A stretch of DNA of 64,000 bases from Chondrinema litorale (GCF_026250525.1 NZ_CP111058.1:88553-152552); one strand, 5' to 3'. Shown: positions 19,104 to 27,872, counted from the first letter of the stretch. Notes: generated by a model not told the origin, from the sequence alone. Made by a program: numbers and translations.

Positions 19104-22100
19104 ATGAAAGTTGTTAAAAGTTATTACATGCTAATAACCCTACTACTAGCTATCTCAAATCATACCTTTGGACAAGGTACTCAACTACTAAGAGAGCCAA
19201 GTATTTATAAAGACAAAGTCGTATTTGTTTACGCAAACGATTTATGGCTAAGCAATATCGATGGAACAGTAACAAAGAGATTAACCAGTAATATTGGTGC
19301 TGAAAACCATCCACATTTTTCGCCAGATGGTAATACGATTGCTTTTACAGGACAATACGATGGAAATACAGATGTATATACGTTACCTACAAGTGGTGGG
19401 CAACCTAAAAGATTAACTTGGCACCCTGGAGAAGACAGAGTAAGTGGATGGACACCAAATGGCAAAAATGTTTTATTTAATTCTGGTAGGGAAGGAGCTC
19501 CTACCAAAGAAGAAAAGTTTTACACGATTAGTATAGATGGAGGAATGCCAGAAGCACTTAGCATACCTAGGGCTTATAAAGGAGAAATCTCAGATGATGG
19601 AAAATACATCGCTTATCAGCTATTTAGATTTTGGGATCCGGAATGGAGAAATTACAGAGGGGGGCAAGCAAAACCTACATGGATTGTAAATACAAAAGAT
19701 TACTCACTAAAAACTACTCCTAGAACAGATAATGAAAGACATACTGACCCAGTGTGGCATAAAGGAATAGTTTATTTCCTTTCAGAAAGAGATTATGCGA
19801 ATAATATCTGGTCTTTTAATCCGGAAGCTGATGAATTAAAGCAAATGACTTTTCATAAAGATTTTGATGTGAAAAGCTTAGATGCTGGACCTGAGCAAAT
19901 CGTGTATGAACAAGGAGGATATTTACATTTACTGAATCCAGAAAATGGTGAAAGCAAACAATTAAACATCAATGTAGAAGGAGATTTTGATTGGGCAAGA
20001 GAAAGATGGGAAAACATTCCTTCTAGTAGACTAAGCAATGCCTCTTTATCTCCAGAAGGGAACAGAGCACTTTTTGAATATAGAGGAGAAATTTTTACCG
20101 TACCCAAAGAATATGGCGATTGGAGAAACATTAGCCATAATTCAGCCGCAGCAGACAGGTACCCATCATGGTCGCCAGATGGTGATGAAATAGCTTGGTT
20201 CACAGATGAAAGCGGGGAATACCAATTGGTAATATCTGATCAAAAAGGAATGCAAATAAAAAAAACCTTTAAAATCCCTAATCCAACATTCTTTTTTAGT
20301 CCAGTTTGGTCGCCAGATGGCAAATTTATCGCCTTTACAGATACAGACTATAATCTGTGGTATATCCAACTGGAAAATGGAAAACTAGAAAAAGCTGATA
20401 CAGACAGGTATGCACATCCAAATCGAACCATGCAACCTGTTTGGTCGCCAGATAGTAAATGGATAGCTTATGCAAAATTGCTCGATACGCAACTAAAAGC
20501 TATTAAAGTATACAATGTTGAGACAAAGCAAATACATCAATTAACAGATGGAATGTCTGATGCTATGTCGCCAGTTTGGGATGCAAGTGGTAAGTATCTG
20601 TATTTTCTATCAAGTACCAATTATGCGCTCAATACCGGTTGGTTGGATATGAGCTCATTTGAACATCCGATAACTAGAGCACTATATGTTACCGTGCTTT
20701 CTAAAGATGAAAAATCGCCTTTAGTCCCACAAAGTGATGAAGCAGTTGAAGCTAATGAAGAAAAGAAAGAAGATAAAAAGGATGACAAACCTACTGTGAA
20801 TATTGATTTTGATGGAATTGAGCATAGAATGATTGCACTAGACATTCCTGAAAAAGATTATACATATTTACTTGCAGGCCAAGAAGGCTATGTTTTTTAC
20901 TCAGAAAACATTCCAGGTCAACCAATTCAAAATTTACACAGATACCATCTTCAAGAAAAAAAGGCAGAGGAGTTTTTGACAAATGTTTCTGAAGCCAGTG
21001 TTTCTCACGATCGTAAATCTCTATTGTACAAAAGTGGAAGTACTTGGGATATAGTCGGTACTGCAGGAAATGGAAAAGGCGGTGACAAGCTAAGTACTTC
21101 GGGTATGCAAGTGAAAGTAAATCCACAAGATGAATGGCAACAAATTTTTAGAGAAGGTTGGAGATACCAAAGAGATTTTCTTTATGTGGACAATGTACAT
21201 GGTGCACCATGGAGGCAAGTTTACGATTGGTATCAACCTTGGGTAAAACATGTTAAACACCGCACAGACCTCAATTATATTGTAGATATTATAGGTGGTG
21301 AGGTTTCTGTAGGTCACTCTTATACACGTGGTGGAGATATGCCCGATGTTAAGCACATCTCTATTGGTTTGCTAGGAGCAGATTTTATCAAAGAAAAACA
21401 AGGATACAAAATTTCTAAAATCTATAGTGGCGGTAATTGGAATGCCAACTTAAAAGCTCCTTTAGTTGGGCCAGGTATAAATGTGAATGAAGGGGATTAC
21501 CTTGTAAAAGTAAATGGTAAAATTGTTGAAACGGATAAGAATCTCTACAGTTATTTTGAAGCAACAGTAGGTAAACAAGTAGAAATAACAGTAAACAGCA
21601 AACCAGATTTAGAAGGAGCTAAAACTTTTACAGTAATTCCTATTAGTAATGAGTTTGCTATTAGAAGGTTTGAGTGGATTGAAGAAAACAGAAAAAAGGT
21701 AGATCAGCTTTCTGGTGGAAAATTGGCTTATGTATATGTGCCAAATACTGGCCAACAAGGTTATGAGTACTTTAATAGATATTATTTTGCACAGCAAGAT
21801 AAAAAAGGTGCAGTTATAGACGAGAGAAACAATGGGGGTGGTTCAGCAGCAGATTATATGGTAGATGTGATGGCAAGAGACCTACACGGATACTTTAACA
21901 GCAAAGTAGGCGACCATAAACCATTTACTACACCAATGGCTGGCATATGGGGCCCTAAAGTGATGATTATCAACGAAAGAGCCGGTTCTGGTGGAGATTT
22001 ACTTCCATACCTATTTCATAAAATGGAAATTGGAACTTTGGTGGGGACAAGAACTTGGGGTGGTCTAGTAGGTACTTGGGATACACCTCCTTTTGTAGAT

Positions 22101-22343
22101 GGTGGTAGAATGGTAGCACCAAGAGGTGGTTTTTACGATCTAAATGGTGAATGGGCAGTAGAAGGAGTTGGTATTAGCCCAGATGTTGAGGTTATGCAAA
22201 AACCTGCTGATATTATTGCTGGTAAAGATCCTCAATTAGAAAAAGCAGTAGAAATTGCCTTAGAGAAACTTAAAACAGAAGGTGTAGAGCTAAAACCAGA
22301 GCCAGCAGCACCTATAAAATGGAGAAGACCTAAAAAAGGATGA
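19104..22343 (+). CDS. Tricorn-type S41 protease (periplasmic/secreted)
   Basis: A 1079-residue protein with a signal peptide (ending NHTFGQ). Residues about 30-560 carry TolB/WD40-like propeller repeats with the recurrent HFSPDGNTIAF, SWSPDGDEIAW, VWSPDGKFIAF and VWSPDSKWIAY strands. There is an acidic/Lys linker (EANEEKKEDKKDDK), a helical core, a PDZ domain at about 755-850 (GGNWNANLKAPLVGPGINVN), then the S41 catalytic domain (VIDERNNGGGSAADY and INERAGSGGDLLPYLF). Ser962 in AGSGGD is the expected nucleophile. Tricorn enzymes degrade oligopeptides, with the propellers gating substrates. The exported form is widespread in Bacteroidota. It stands alone and is followed by a strong terminator. 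Confidence 0.95.
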   Translation: MKVVKSYYMLITLLLAISNHTFGQGTQLLREPSIYKDKVVFVYANDLWLSNIDGTVTKRLTSNIGAENHPHFSPDGNTIAFTGQYDGNTDVYTLPTSGGQPKRLTWHPGEDRVSGWTPNGKNVLFNSGREGAPTKEEKFYTISIDGGMPEALSIPRAYKGEISDDGKYIAYQLFRFWDPEWRNYRGGQAKPTWIVNTKDYSLKTTPRTDNERHTDPVWHKGIVYFLSERDYANNIWSFNPEADELKQMTFHKDFDVKSLDAGPEQIVYEQGGYLHLLNPENGESKQLNINVEGDFDWARERWENIPSSRLSNASLSPEGNRALFEYRGEIFTVPKEYGDWRNISHNSAAADRYPSWSPDGDEIAWFTDESGEYQLVISDQKGMQIKKTFKIPNPTFFFSPVWSPDGKFIAFTDTDYNLWYIQLENGKLEKADTDRYAHPNRTMQPVWSPDSKWIAYAKLLDTQLKAIKVYNVETKQIHQLTDGMSDAMSPVWDASGKYLYFLSSTNYALNTGWLDMSSFEHPITRALYVTVLSKDEKSPLVPQSDEAVEANEEKKEDKKDDKPTVNIDFDGIEHRMIALDIPEKDYTYLLAGQEGYVFYSENIPGQPIQNLHRYHLQEKKAEEFLTNVSEASVSHDRKSLLYKSGSTWDIVGTAGNGKGGDKLSTSGMQVKVNPQDEWQQIFREGWRYQRDFLYVDNVHGAPWRQVYDWYQPWVKHVKHRTDLNYIVDIIGGEVSVGHSYTRGGDMPDVKHISIGLLGADFIKEKQGYKISKIYSGGNWNANLKAPLVGPGINVNEGDYLVKVNGKIVETDKNLYSYFEATVGKQVEITVNSKPDLEGAKTFTVIPISNEFAIRRFEWIEENRKKVDQLSGGKLAYVYVPNTGQQGYEYFNRYYFAQQDKKGAVIDERNNGGGSAADYMVDVMARDLHGYFNSKVGDHKPFTTPMAGIWGPKVMIINERAGSGGDLLPYLFHKMEIGTLVGTRTWGGLVGTWDTPPFVDGGRMVAPRGGFYDLNGEWAVEGVGISPDVEVMQKPADIIAGKDPQLEKAVEIALEKLKTEGVELKPEPAAPIKWRRPKKG

Positions 22344-22350
22344 TTTTTAT

Positions 22351-22387
22351 AAAACAGAGAACAAAACTTAAAACTGTTCTCTGTTTT
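22351..22387 (+). terminator. intrinsic terminator after the Tricorn gene
   Basis: A 13-bp perfect stem (AAAACAGAGAACA at 22351-22363 with TGTTCTCTGTTTT at 22375-22387) running into a T tract, 8 bp after the stop codon. Confidence 0.85.
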
Positions 22388-22456
22388 TTTTAGTTTAAAT
22401 TTTACACTCCACTTCCCAAAATATTTTTTAAAGTATTACTTCGAACACTCTTCATT

Positions 22457-22470
22457 GTAACAATTGTTAC
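22457..22470. promoter_or_regulatory. palindrome GTAACAATTGTTAC upstream of the TauE/SafE gene
   Basis: A perfect 14-bp palindrome 60 bp before the start codon. A near-identical site (23341-23356) lies before the next transcription unit. Its centre is 29.5 bp upstream of the first base of a -7-type box at 22493, a position typical of class II activators. Confidence 0.65.
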
Positions 22471-22492
22471 TAACATAGCCTGTAATTGCCAT

Positions 22493-22500
22493 TAAATTTG
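22493..22500 (+). promoter_or_regulatory. -7 promoter box TAAATTTG for the TauE/SafE gene
   Basis: Matches the Bacteroidota -7 consensus TAnnTTTG, 30 bp before the ATG. No good -33 TTTG lies at the standard spacing, which would fit an activator-dependent promoter using the palindrome upstream. Confidence 0.55.
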
Positions 22501-22529
22501 ATATTAAAGCAAAACATAAAATCAACAGC

Positions 22530-23330
22530 ATGGATATACTAACAGTTATAGGCTATCTAGGAGGAATCTTAATAGGTGTTTCTTTAGGTTTAATCGGTGG
22601 GGGAGGGTCTATCCTTACTGTACCGATACTCGTTTACCTAATGGGTACTTCTCCTGTTGTAGCTACTGCTTATTCGCTTTTTATTGTTGGGTTTTCAAGC
22701 CTTGTTGGCTCAATCAACTACATCAAAAAAAATAGAGTAAGTATAAAAACAGCAGCGATATTTGGGCTTCCTTCCATTATCGCCATTTACAGTACCAGAA
22801 AATACTTGGTGCCTTCTATTCCTCATACTATTCTAACTATTGGAGACTTCACACTAACAAAAGATCATGGAGTTATGATCTTGTTTGCAATGCTGATGAT
22901 CGCCGCATCTTATAACATGATTAAGAAAAACAAAAATGATCTGGAAGATGAAGCTGCTCCGCAAAAGTTTAACTACCCAGCAATTTTGCTAGAAGGCATT
23001 GTTGTGGGTACACTTACAGGTTTAGTGGGTGCAGGAGGAGGTTTTTTAATTATTCCAGCATTGGTTATACTATCTAAACTACCTATGAAAATGGCAGTAG
23101 GTACATCATTACTTATTATAGCAACTAATTCGCTTATTGGTTTTTTAGGCGATGTATCCAACTACGAAATAGACTGGAGCATTCTTGCTATCTTTTCTAC
23201 TATGGCAATTGGTGGTATTTTTATAGGTACTTGGTTATCTAATTTTATCTCAGGGAAAAAACTTAAACCAGCTTTTGGAGTGTTTGTCTTAGTAATGGGA
23301 ATATCAATTATTCTTAAAGAACTCTTATAA
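22530..23330 (+). CDS. TauE/SafE-family sulfite/sulfonate exporter
   Basis: A 266-residue membrane protein with about eight hydrophobic helices in two inverted halves, each starting with the family's Gly-rich turn: GVSLGLIGGGGSILTVPILV at about 16-35 and GTLTGLVGAGGGFLIIPALV at about 160-179. This is the TauE/SafE (DUF81) fold, whose members export sulfite, sulfoacetate or related sulfur anions. It is followed by persulfide-handling genes and preceded by the same palindrome as they are, so export of sulfite or thiosulfate formed in sulfide detoxification is the likely job. Confidence 0.92.
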   Translation: MDILTVIGYLGGILIGVSLGLIGGGGSILTVPILVYLMGTSPVVATAYSLFIVGFSSLVGSINYIKKNRVSIKTAAIFGLPSIIAIYSTRKYLVPSIPHTILTIGDFTLTKDHGVMILFAMLMIAASYNMIKKNKNDLEDEAAPQKFNYPAILLEGIVVGTLTGLVGAGGGFLIIPALVILSKLPMKMAVGTSLLIIATNSLIGFLGDVSNYEIDWSILAIFSTMAIGGIFIGTWLSNFISGKKLKPAFGVFVLVMGISIILKELL

Positions 23331-23340
23331 TTTCTGTCAG

Positions 23341-23356
23341 TGTAACAATGGTTACA
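23341..23356. promoter_or_regulatory. palindrome TGTAACAATGGTTACA upstream of the MBL-rhodanese gene
   Basis: Perfect 6-bp arms TGTAAC/GTTACA around a 4-bp centre. It shares GTAACAATnGTTAC with the site at 22457-22470. The spacing to the -7-like box at 23378 is 29.5 bp from the centre, the same as at the first promoter. Confidence 0.65.
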
Positions 23357-23377
23357 TATTCACATTATTTACACTTG

Positions 23378-23385
23378 TAATTTAG
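23378..23385 (+). promoter_or_regulatory. -7-like box TAATTTAG for the MBL-rhodanese operon
   Basis: An approximate match to TAnnTTTG (one mismatch), 27 bp before the start codon. It is supported mainly by its conserved distance from the palindrome. Confidence 0.4.
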
Positions 23386-23411
23386 TATTATAATTCAAAA
23401 TCGATAAAACA

Positions 23412-24818
23412 ATGAAAATAGAACAAATTTATACAGGATGTCTCGCTCAAGGTGCATACTATATCGAAAGTGAAGGAGAAGCAGCTATTATCGATCCTTT
23501 GAGAGAAACAGCCCCTTATATTGAAAAAGCTGAAAGAAATAACGCTAAAATTAAATATATTTTTGAAACCCACTTCCATGCAGATTTTGTGTCTGGACAC
23601 GTGGATTTAGCTAAAAAAACTGGTGCTACCATAGTTTATGGCCCAGGAGCTAAAACTAACTATGACATACATGAGGGTACAGATGGAGAAACTTTTGAAA
23701 TTGGAAAAGTAAAAATTAAAATTTTACATACGCCTGGTCATACTCCTGAAAGTACCACTTACTTACTTATAGACGAAGCTGGTAAAAACCATGCGATTTT
23801 CTCTGGTGATACTCTATTTATTGGAGATGTGGGGCGACCTGATCTTGCCATTAAATCTGATGTAACCCAAGAAGATTTAGCAGGCCTTCTATTCGACAGC
23901 CTTAGAAATAAAATAATGCCTTTAGAGAATGAAGTAATTGTTTATCCTGCTCATGGTGCTGGTTCGGCTTGTGGTAAAAATATGAGTAAAGAAACTTATG
24001 ACACTTTAGGCCATCAAAAGGAAGTGAATTATGCACTTCAAGAAATGTCTAAAGATGAGTTCGTTACAAAAGTGTTGGACGGATTAACCAAACCTCCTCA
24101 ATATTTTGCTAAAAATGCAAAAATGAACAAGGAAGGTTACGACAGTTTTGATGATGTGATGAAAAAAGGCGCTGTTCCATTGAGTTCTGAAACATTTGAA
24201 GAAATTGCAAATAGTGAAGGAGCACTCATTTTAGACACAAGACCTGCACAGGTTTTCAATAAGGGCTTTATTCCAAATTCAATTTTTATTGGTATTGATG
24301 GTTCATTTGCCTCTTGGGTTGGTACACTAATTACAGATATAAAACAACCAATATTAATCGTCTCTGATGAAGGTAGAGAAGAAGAAGTGGTGATGAGACT
24401 TTCAAGAGTAGGTTACGACAATTCTCTAGGATTTTTAGAGGGTGGTATCGAAGCTTGGAAAAATGCTGGTAAAGAAATCGATTCCATTACTTCAATCTCC
24501 GCAGAAGAATTGGCAAAAAGAAAAATCGATAATGCAGACCTTAACATCATGGATGTAAGAAAGCCAACTGAGTATCAATCTGAACATGTTGTGGGAGCAG
24601 ATAACCAACCGCTCGACTATGTAAATGAGCATATGCAAGAGATAGATAAGGACAAAACCTATTACCTGCACTGTGCTGGTGGGTATCGCTCTATGATTAT
24701 GGCTTCGATATTAAAAGCAAGAGGATACGAAAACCTAATTGATGTAATCGGCGGTTTTAAAGCAATTTCAGAAACCTCAATTGATAAAACAGCTTATGTC
24801 TGTCCATCAACTTTATAA
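23412..24818 (+). CDS. persulfide dioxygenase-like MBL-fold protein fused to two rhodanese domains
   Basis: A 468-residue protein. The N-terminal metallo-beta-lactamase domain (1-240) has THFHADF with His54, His56 and Asp58, then His110 and Asp133. The iron ligands of ETHE1/CstB-type persulfide dioxygenases correspond to His54, His110 and Asp133 and are all present, while the second-site His of dinuclear zinc enzymes is Phe59. Cys187 sits in GSACGK, as in CstB-like proteins. Rhodanese domain one (265-355) has no catalytic Cys (VSDEGREEE). Domain two (365-455) has Cys421 in HCAGGYRS. The expected role is cytosolic oxidation of persulfide to sulfite or thiosulfate. It is the first gene of an operon with a single-domain rhodanese 12 bp downstream. 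Confidence 0.93.
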   Translation: MKIEQIYTGCLAQGAYYIESEGEAAIIDPLRETAPYIEKAERNNAKIKYIFETHFHADFVSGHVDLAKKTGATIVYGPGAKTNYDIHEGTDGETFEIGKVKIKILHTPGHTPESTTYLLIDEAGKNHAIFSGDTLFIGDVGRPDLAIKSDVTQEDLAGLLFDSLRNKIMPLENEVIVYPAHGAGSACGKNMSKETYDTLGHQKEVNYALQEMSKDEFVTKVLDGLTKPPQYFAKNAKMNKEGYDSFDDVMKKGAVPLSSETFEEIANSEGALILDTRPAQVFNKGFIPNSIFIGIDGSFASWVGTLITDIKQPILIVSDEGREEEVVMRLSRVGYDNSLGFLEGGIEAWKNAGKEIDSITSISAEELAKRKIDNADLNIMDVRKPTEYQSEHVVGADNQPLDYVNEHMQEIDKDKTYYLHCAGGYRSMIMASILKARGYENLIDVIGGFKAISETSIDKTAYVCPSTL

Positions 24819-24830
24819 ATAATTAAAACA

Positions 24831-25208
24831 ATGATTAATAAGCTTTTAGAGCGACTTTTTAAAGGACTAAAAACCGCACAGAATATGTATTATAAAAACG
24901 TAAATGCCAGAGATTTCAAACAATTAATTGAAGAAACTGAAGATGCAGTAATTATCGATGTTCGCTCAGAAGCCGAGCTTGCAGAAGGAAGTGTACCCGG
25001 ACATCAGATGATTAATCTTTACTCTCCAGATTTTGCGAGTAAAATTGATAAGTTGGATAAAGATAAAACATATTTTGTGTATTGTAGAGGTGGTAATAGA
25101 AGTAGTTCTGCGTGTAGTTTTATGGCGACTAAAGGCTTTAAAAAATTATATAATCTTAGTGGTGGAATTGGTGCTTGGAACTCCAGCTTCGGTACTAGCA
25201 GAGTTTAA
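24831..25208 (+). CDS. single-domain rhodanese sulfurtransferase
   Basis: A 125-residue cytosolic protein with one rhodanese domain at about 22-120. The catalytic Cys85 lies in the loop YCRGGNRS, preceded by VIIDVRSEAELAEGSVPGH and followed by NLSGGIGAW. Such proteins pass sulfane sulfur between thiosulfate, persulfides and acceptors. Its position 12 bp after the dioxygenase-rhodanese gene suggests it supplies or receives persulfide there. Confidence 0.93.
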   Translation: MINKLLERLFKGLKTAQNMYYKNVNARDFKQLIEETEDAVIIDVRSEAELAEGSVPGHQMINLYSPDFASKIDKLDKDKTYFVYCRGGNRSSSACSFMATKGFKKLYNLSGGIGAWNSSFGTSRV

Positions 25209-25220
25209 TAATAAAAAAAT

Positions 25221-25253
25221 TCCGGTGAAATGAATTTAGGGAGTTTCACCGGA
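25221..25253. other. strong hairpin between the rhodanese and universal stress protein genes
   Basis: A perfect 10-bp stem (TCCGGTGAAA at 25221-25230 and TTTCACCGGA at 25244-25253) around a 13-nt loop. On the plus strand no T tract follows, so it may be an RNA stability or attenuation element. On the minus strand it is followed by a T-rich run and would work as a terminator. It overlaps the first possible ATG of the next gene (25230), which argues for the start at 25269. Confidence 0.6.
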
Positions 25254-25268
25254 GTTAACCTAGTAGAT

Positions 25269-26069
25269 ATGAAAAAGATACTAATCCCTACCGACTTTAG
25301 CGATGTTGCTTCTTATGCCATTGATATGGCTTTAAAGATTCAAAAAAGAATTGAAGCACAAATTACCCTGCTACATGTTGTAACACAGCAGGATGAAAAT
25401 TCCCCATCTCAAAGCACTTCCAGTGAAGATAAACCAGCCTGTTTAAAAAAACTGGAAAAACTAAAAGCAGACTTTCCCACAAATATTGAGACTGTAATTC
25501 TCGAAGGAAAACTCAACGAAGTAATCATCAACTTTTTAGAAGATGGTCAATTTGACTTGGTACTTATGGGAACTAAAGGCACTATTGATAGAGAATTGGG
25601 TGGTTCCGAAACAGAGATTATAGTGAGAAGGTCAAGCGTACCGGTTCTATCTCTTATGAGCTGTTGCAAAAAAAGTGATTTTAAGAATATTCTATTCATT
25701 AATGATTTTAAAAATGAGATAGAAATTGAAGAGCTCAATATTCTAAAAACCATTGTAGCAATATTTGACTCTAAATTGCACTTTCTCAAAATAACAGATG
25801 ACAACGAGAGTGAGTTGCTCATGGAGAAAAACATGTGTGACTTCGCAAGAAAAAATAAACTCGAAAATGTAAAAATGCATTTTTTTAGCAATGATCTAGG
25901 AATTGAAGAGGGGATAGAATCATTTCTGTCAAAAAATGATTTTGATATGTTAAGTCTCGGCACAAACCGCCATCTAGATTTTAACCATTGGAAAAAAAGT
26001 AGTATAGCCGAAGATTTGGTTAATCATATAAACAAACCAATTATTACTTTTCATTTGCCTGAAGAATAA
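25269..26069 (+). CDS. universal stress protein, tandem UspA domains
   Basis: About 266 residues from the preferred start (MKKILIPTDFSDVASYAIDM). The first Usp domain (1-140) has the nucleotide-binding ending LVLMGTKG-x9-GSETEIIVRRSSVPVLS. The second (about 145-266) is more divergent and ends in LGTNRHLDFNHW plus EDLVNHINKPII. The upstream ATG at 25230 is possible but lies inside a hairpin. It probably belongs to the sulfur operon or is read at reduced level past the hairpin. The role in stress or redox survival is by family only. Confidence 0.88.
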   Translation: MKKILIPTDFSDVASYAIDMALKIQKRIEAQITLLHVVTQQDENSPSQSTSSEDKPACLKKLEKLKADFPTNIETVILEGKLNEVIINFLEDGQFDLVLMGTKGTIDRELGGSETEIIVRRSSVPVLSLMSCCKKSDFKNILFINDFKNEIEIEELNILKTIVAIFDSKLHFLKITDDNESELLMEKNMCDFARKNKLENVKMHFFSNDLGIEEGIESFLSKNDFDMLSLGTNRHLDFNHWKKSSIAEDLVNHINKPIITFHLPEE

Positions 26070-26087
26070 ATTTGTCATAATAAAAAA

Positions 26088-26107
26088 AGGAGACTTTCGA
26101 GTCTCCT
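26088..26107 (-). terminator. intrinsic terminator for the Gfo/Idh/MocA gene
   Basis: AGGAGACT-TTCG-AGTCTCCT, a perfect 8-bp stem with a TTCG loop. Read on the minus strand it runs into seven T. It lies between convergent genes and may stop both. Confidence 0.85.
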
Positions 26108-26128
26108 AGTAATTTCCTTAGTTTCAGT

Positions 26129-27532
26129 TTAAACCCTATTTTCACTTGGTTTTAAACTAGTTAAATCTGCAATTTTAACAGGTAAACCAGTCTTTATACT
26201 ATTTCTAGCTGCTACACCAATAAGGCAAGACATAGCACCATCTCTAGAACCAGCAGCTAATTTTAATGGGTCTGGATCATTTGGTGTTCTAAATATTTTG
26301 TCTTGTAATCTCTTGTCTCCACCACCATGTCCACCGCGGCTAAAGGCAACTTGTTCTGTTTTGTAATCTTCCCAATTTTTATGAACTATAATTGGCTCGT
26401 AATCAGTGTCAGAATTACCCTGAGACATTTCTTGCTTGTGTAATTCGTCTTGAGAAAGGCTATTTTTGTCGTTGTAAGGAATATCTAACCAAGCTTCTAT
26501 TCTACCATCATGTCCGTTAAAGGCAATTCTCCAACCTTCAAATGGTGAGTAAGTAGTAAGTGAGTAATTTAGAACTATATTGTTGGCATATTTAACTTGT
26601 GCCGACATTTTATCATAGATGTTGATCGCATCTCTAAACAAGCAATTGTCACGAATATAACCGTCATACTTTTCATTGTTAGCGTAGAGATTCATCGCCA
26701 TTTTATCTTTGGTTATGTCCCAATAGTACTTACAATCTTTCTGATGTAAACAACTTCTGCAATTAGCACCTCTTATTTTACCATTATTGCCATAATGTTC
26801 CAGATCACCCATAGCATAAACCTCAACAGGATCAGAGTCTAACCACCAGTTTACCAAATCGAAATGGTGTGTAGATTTGTGTACAAACAAACTTCCACTA
26901 GCTTGTTCCAAACCATGCCATCTTCTAAAATAAGATGCTCCATGATAATTATTTAAATACCAATGAAAATCTACTGAGGTAACTTTACCAATTATTCCCG
27001 CTGCTAGTAACTCTTTTATTTTAGTCATATAAGGGCTCCAACGATAATTAAAACCTACATAAACCTTTTTACCCGATTTACGCTCAGCTTCTAGAATTTC
27101 CTCGCATTTATACTCATCTGTTGTCATGGGTTTTTCTGTGAGTACATCAATGCCAGCTTCTAATGTTTTTATGACAAATTCGTGGTGGGTGGCATCTTTC
27201 GTGGTAACTATGACAAGTTCAGGTTTAGTCTTGTCTAGCATTTCATCGAAGTTTGTAAAGGTAGGGCAGTTCGCTCCGATATGTTTTTTGCCAAATTCTA
27301 ATCTTCCTGGGTTTATATCACATAATCCCACAAATTCTAATATGTCTGAGTAGTTTTCTACTAATCTTTTTCCCCAAAATGAGACACCTCTAATTCCTGT
27401 ACCAACTAGAACAACTCTTTTTTTTGCTCTTTGCGGAAATGAAAATGCGGCACCAGAACCTGCTAGTAAAGTTGCAGCTGTAGCCGCACTAGTTTTGTTA
27501 ATAAAAGATCTTCTTGTTATTCCCTTTTCCAT
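26129..27532 (-). CDS. Gfo/Idh/MocA-family oxidoreductase with Tat-type signal
   Basis: A 467-residue protein. The N-terminus has a twin-arginine motif (RRSFINKTSAATAATLLAG), so export of a folded cofactor-bound enzyme is likely. The Rossmann fold follows (VVLVGTGIRGVSFWG, VGLCDINPGR, and the EKPMTTDEYKCEE motif with the conserved Glu-Lys-Pro), then the C-terminal alpha/beta domain (KSTHHFDLVNWWLDSDP). Two Cys pairs (NCRSCLHQKDCKYYW) might hold metal. Members oxidise or reduce sugars and cyclitols with NAD(P), and exported ones in Bacteroidota often act on glycans or act as glycosidases. It stands alone on its strand. Confidence 0.9.
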   Translation of the reverse strand: MEKGITRRSFINKTSAATAATLLAGSGAAFSFPQRAKKRVVLVGTGIRGVSFWGKRLVENYSDILEFVGLCDINPGRLEFGKKHIGANCPTFTNFDEMLDKTKPELVIVTTKDATHHEFVIKTLEAGIDVLTEKPMTTDEYKCEEILEAERKSGKKVYVGFNYRWSPYMTKIKELLAAGIIGKVTSVDFHWYLNNYHGASYFRRWHGLEQASGSLFVHKSTHHFDLVNWWLDSDPVEVYAMGDLEHYGNNGKIRGANCRSCLHQKDCKYYWDITKDKMAMNLYANNEKYDGYIRDNCLFRDAINIYDKMSAQVKYANNIVLNYSLTTYSPFEGWRIAFNGHDGRIEAWLDIPYNDKNSLSQDELHKQEMSQGNSDTDYEPIIVHKNWEDYKTEQVAFSRGGHGGGDKRLQDKIFRTPNDPDPLKLAAGSRDGAMSCLIGVAARNSIKTGLPVKIADLTSLKPSENRV

Positions 27533-27664
27533 ATTTAACTGTGAATTGTTTGTGAATTATAATTTATTTCATCGTACATAAAATTATAAAAATAAAAATT
27601 AGCGTACTTCCGCTACAGCTATTAATTTTCGCTGTTTAGAGTATTTAAACTAATTCTGAATAGA

Positions 27665-27673
27665 TTATACACA
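27665..27673 (+). promoter_or_regulatory. DnaA box TTATACACA
   Basis: An exact match to TTATnCACA, 82 bp before the first iteron, in an AT-rich context. Confidence 0.55.
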
Positions 27674-27754
27674 GACGTGTTTATTCTTTTAATTAGTTTT
27701 AATTGTTTTACCTACCTATAACTACCTGAAAATCAAATATATATATATAATATG

Positions 27755-27859
27755 TATGACATCCATAAGGGTTTTTATGACAGTGATAAGGAAAAATATG
27801 GCATATATAAGGCTTTATATGACGGTAATAAGGAGTTGTATGACGTATTTAAGGGAGGG
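27755..27859 (+). repeat. five iterons in exact 21-bp phase
   Basis: Copies start at 27755, 27776, 27797, 27818 and 27839, each 21 bp after the last. The first 16 bp are conserved as TATGAC-n5/6-TAAGG (the third reads TATGGC) and the last 5 bp vary. A period of 21 bp is two helical turns, so all sites face the same side of the DNA. Confidence 0.9.
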
Positions 27860-27872
27860 GGTATAAGCTTAT

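Noticed and set aside
25230..25268. Upstream start of the universal stress protein
   Set aside because: The ATG lies within a perfect hairpin and the added 13 residues are not family-like; MKKILIPTDF at 25269 is the usual Usp N-terminus.
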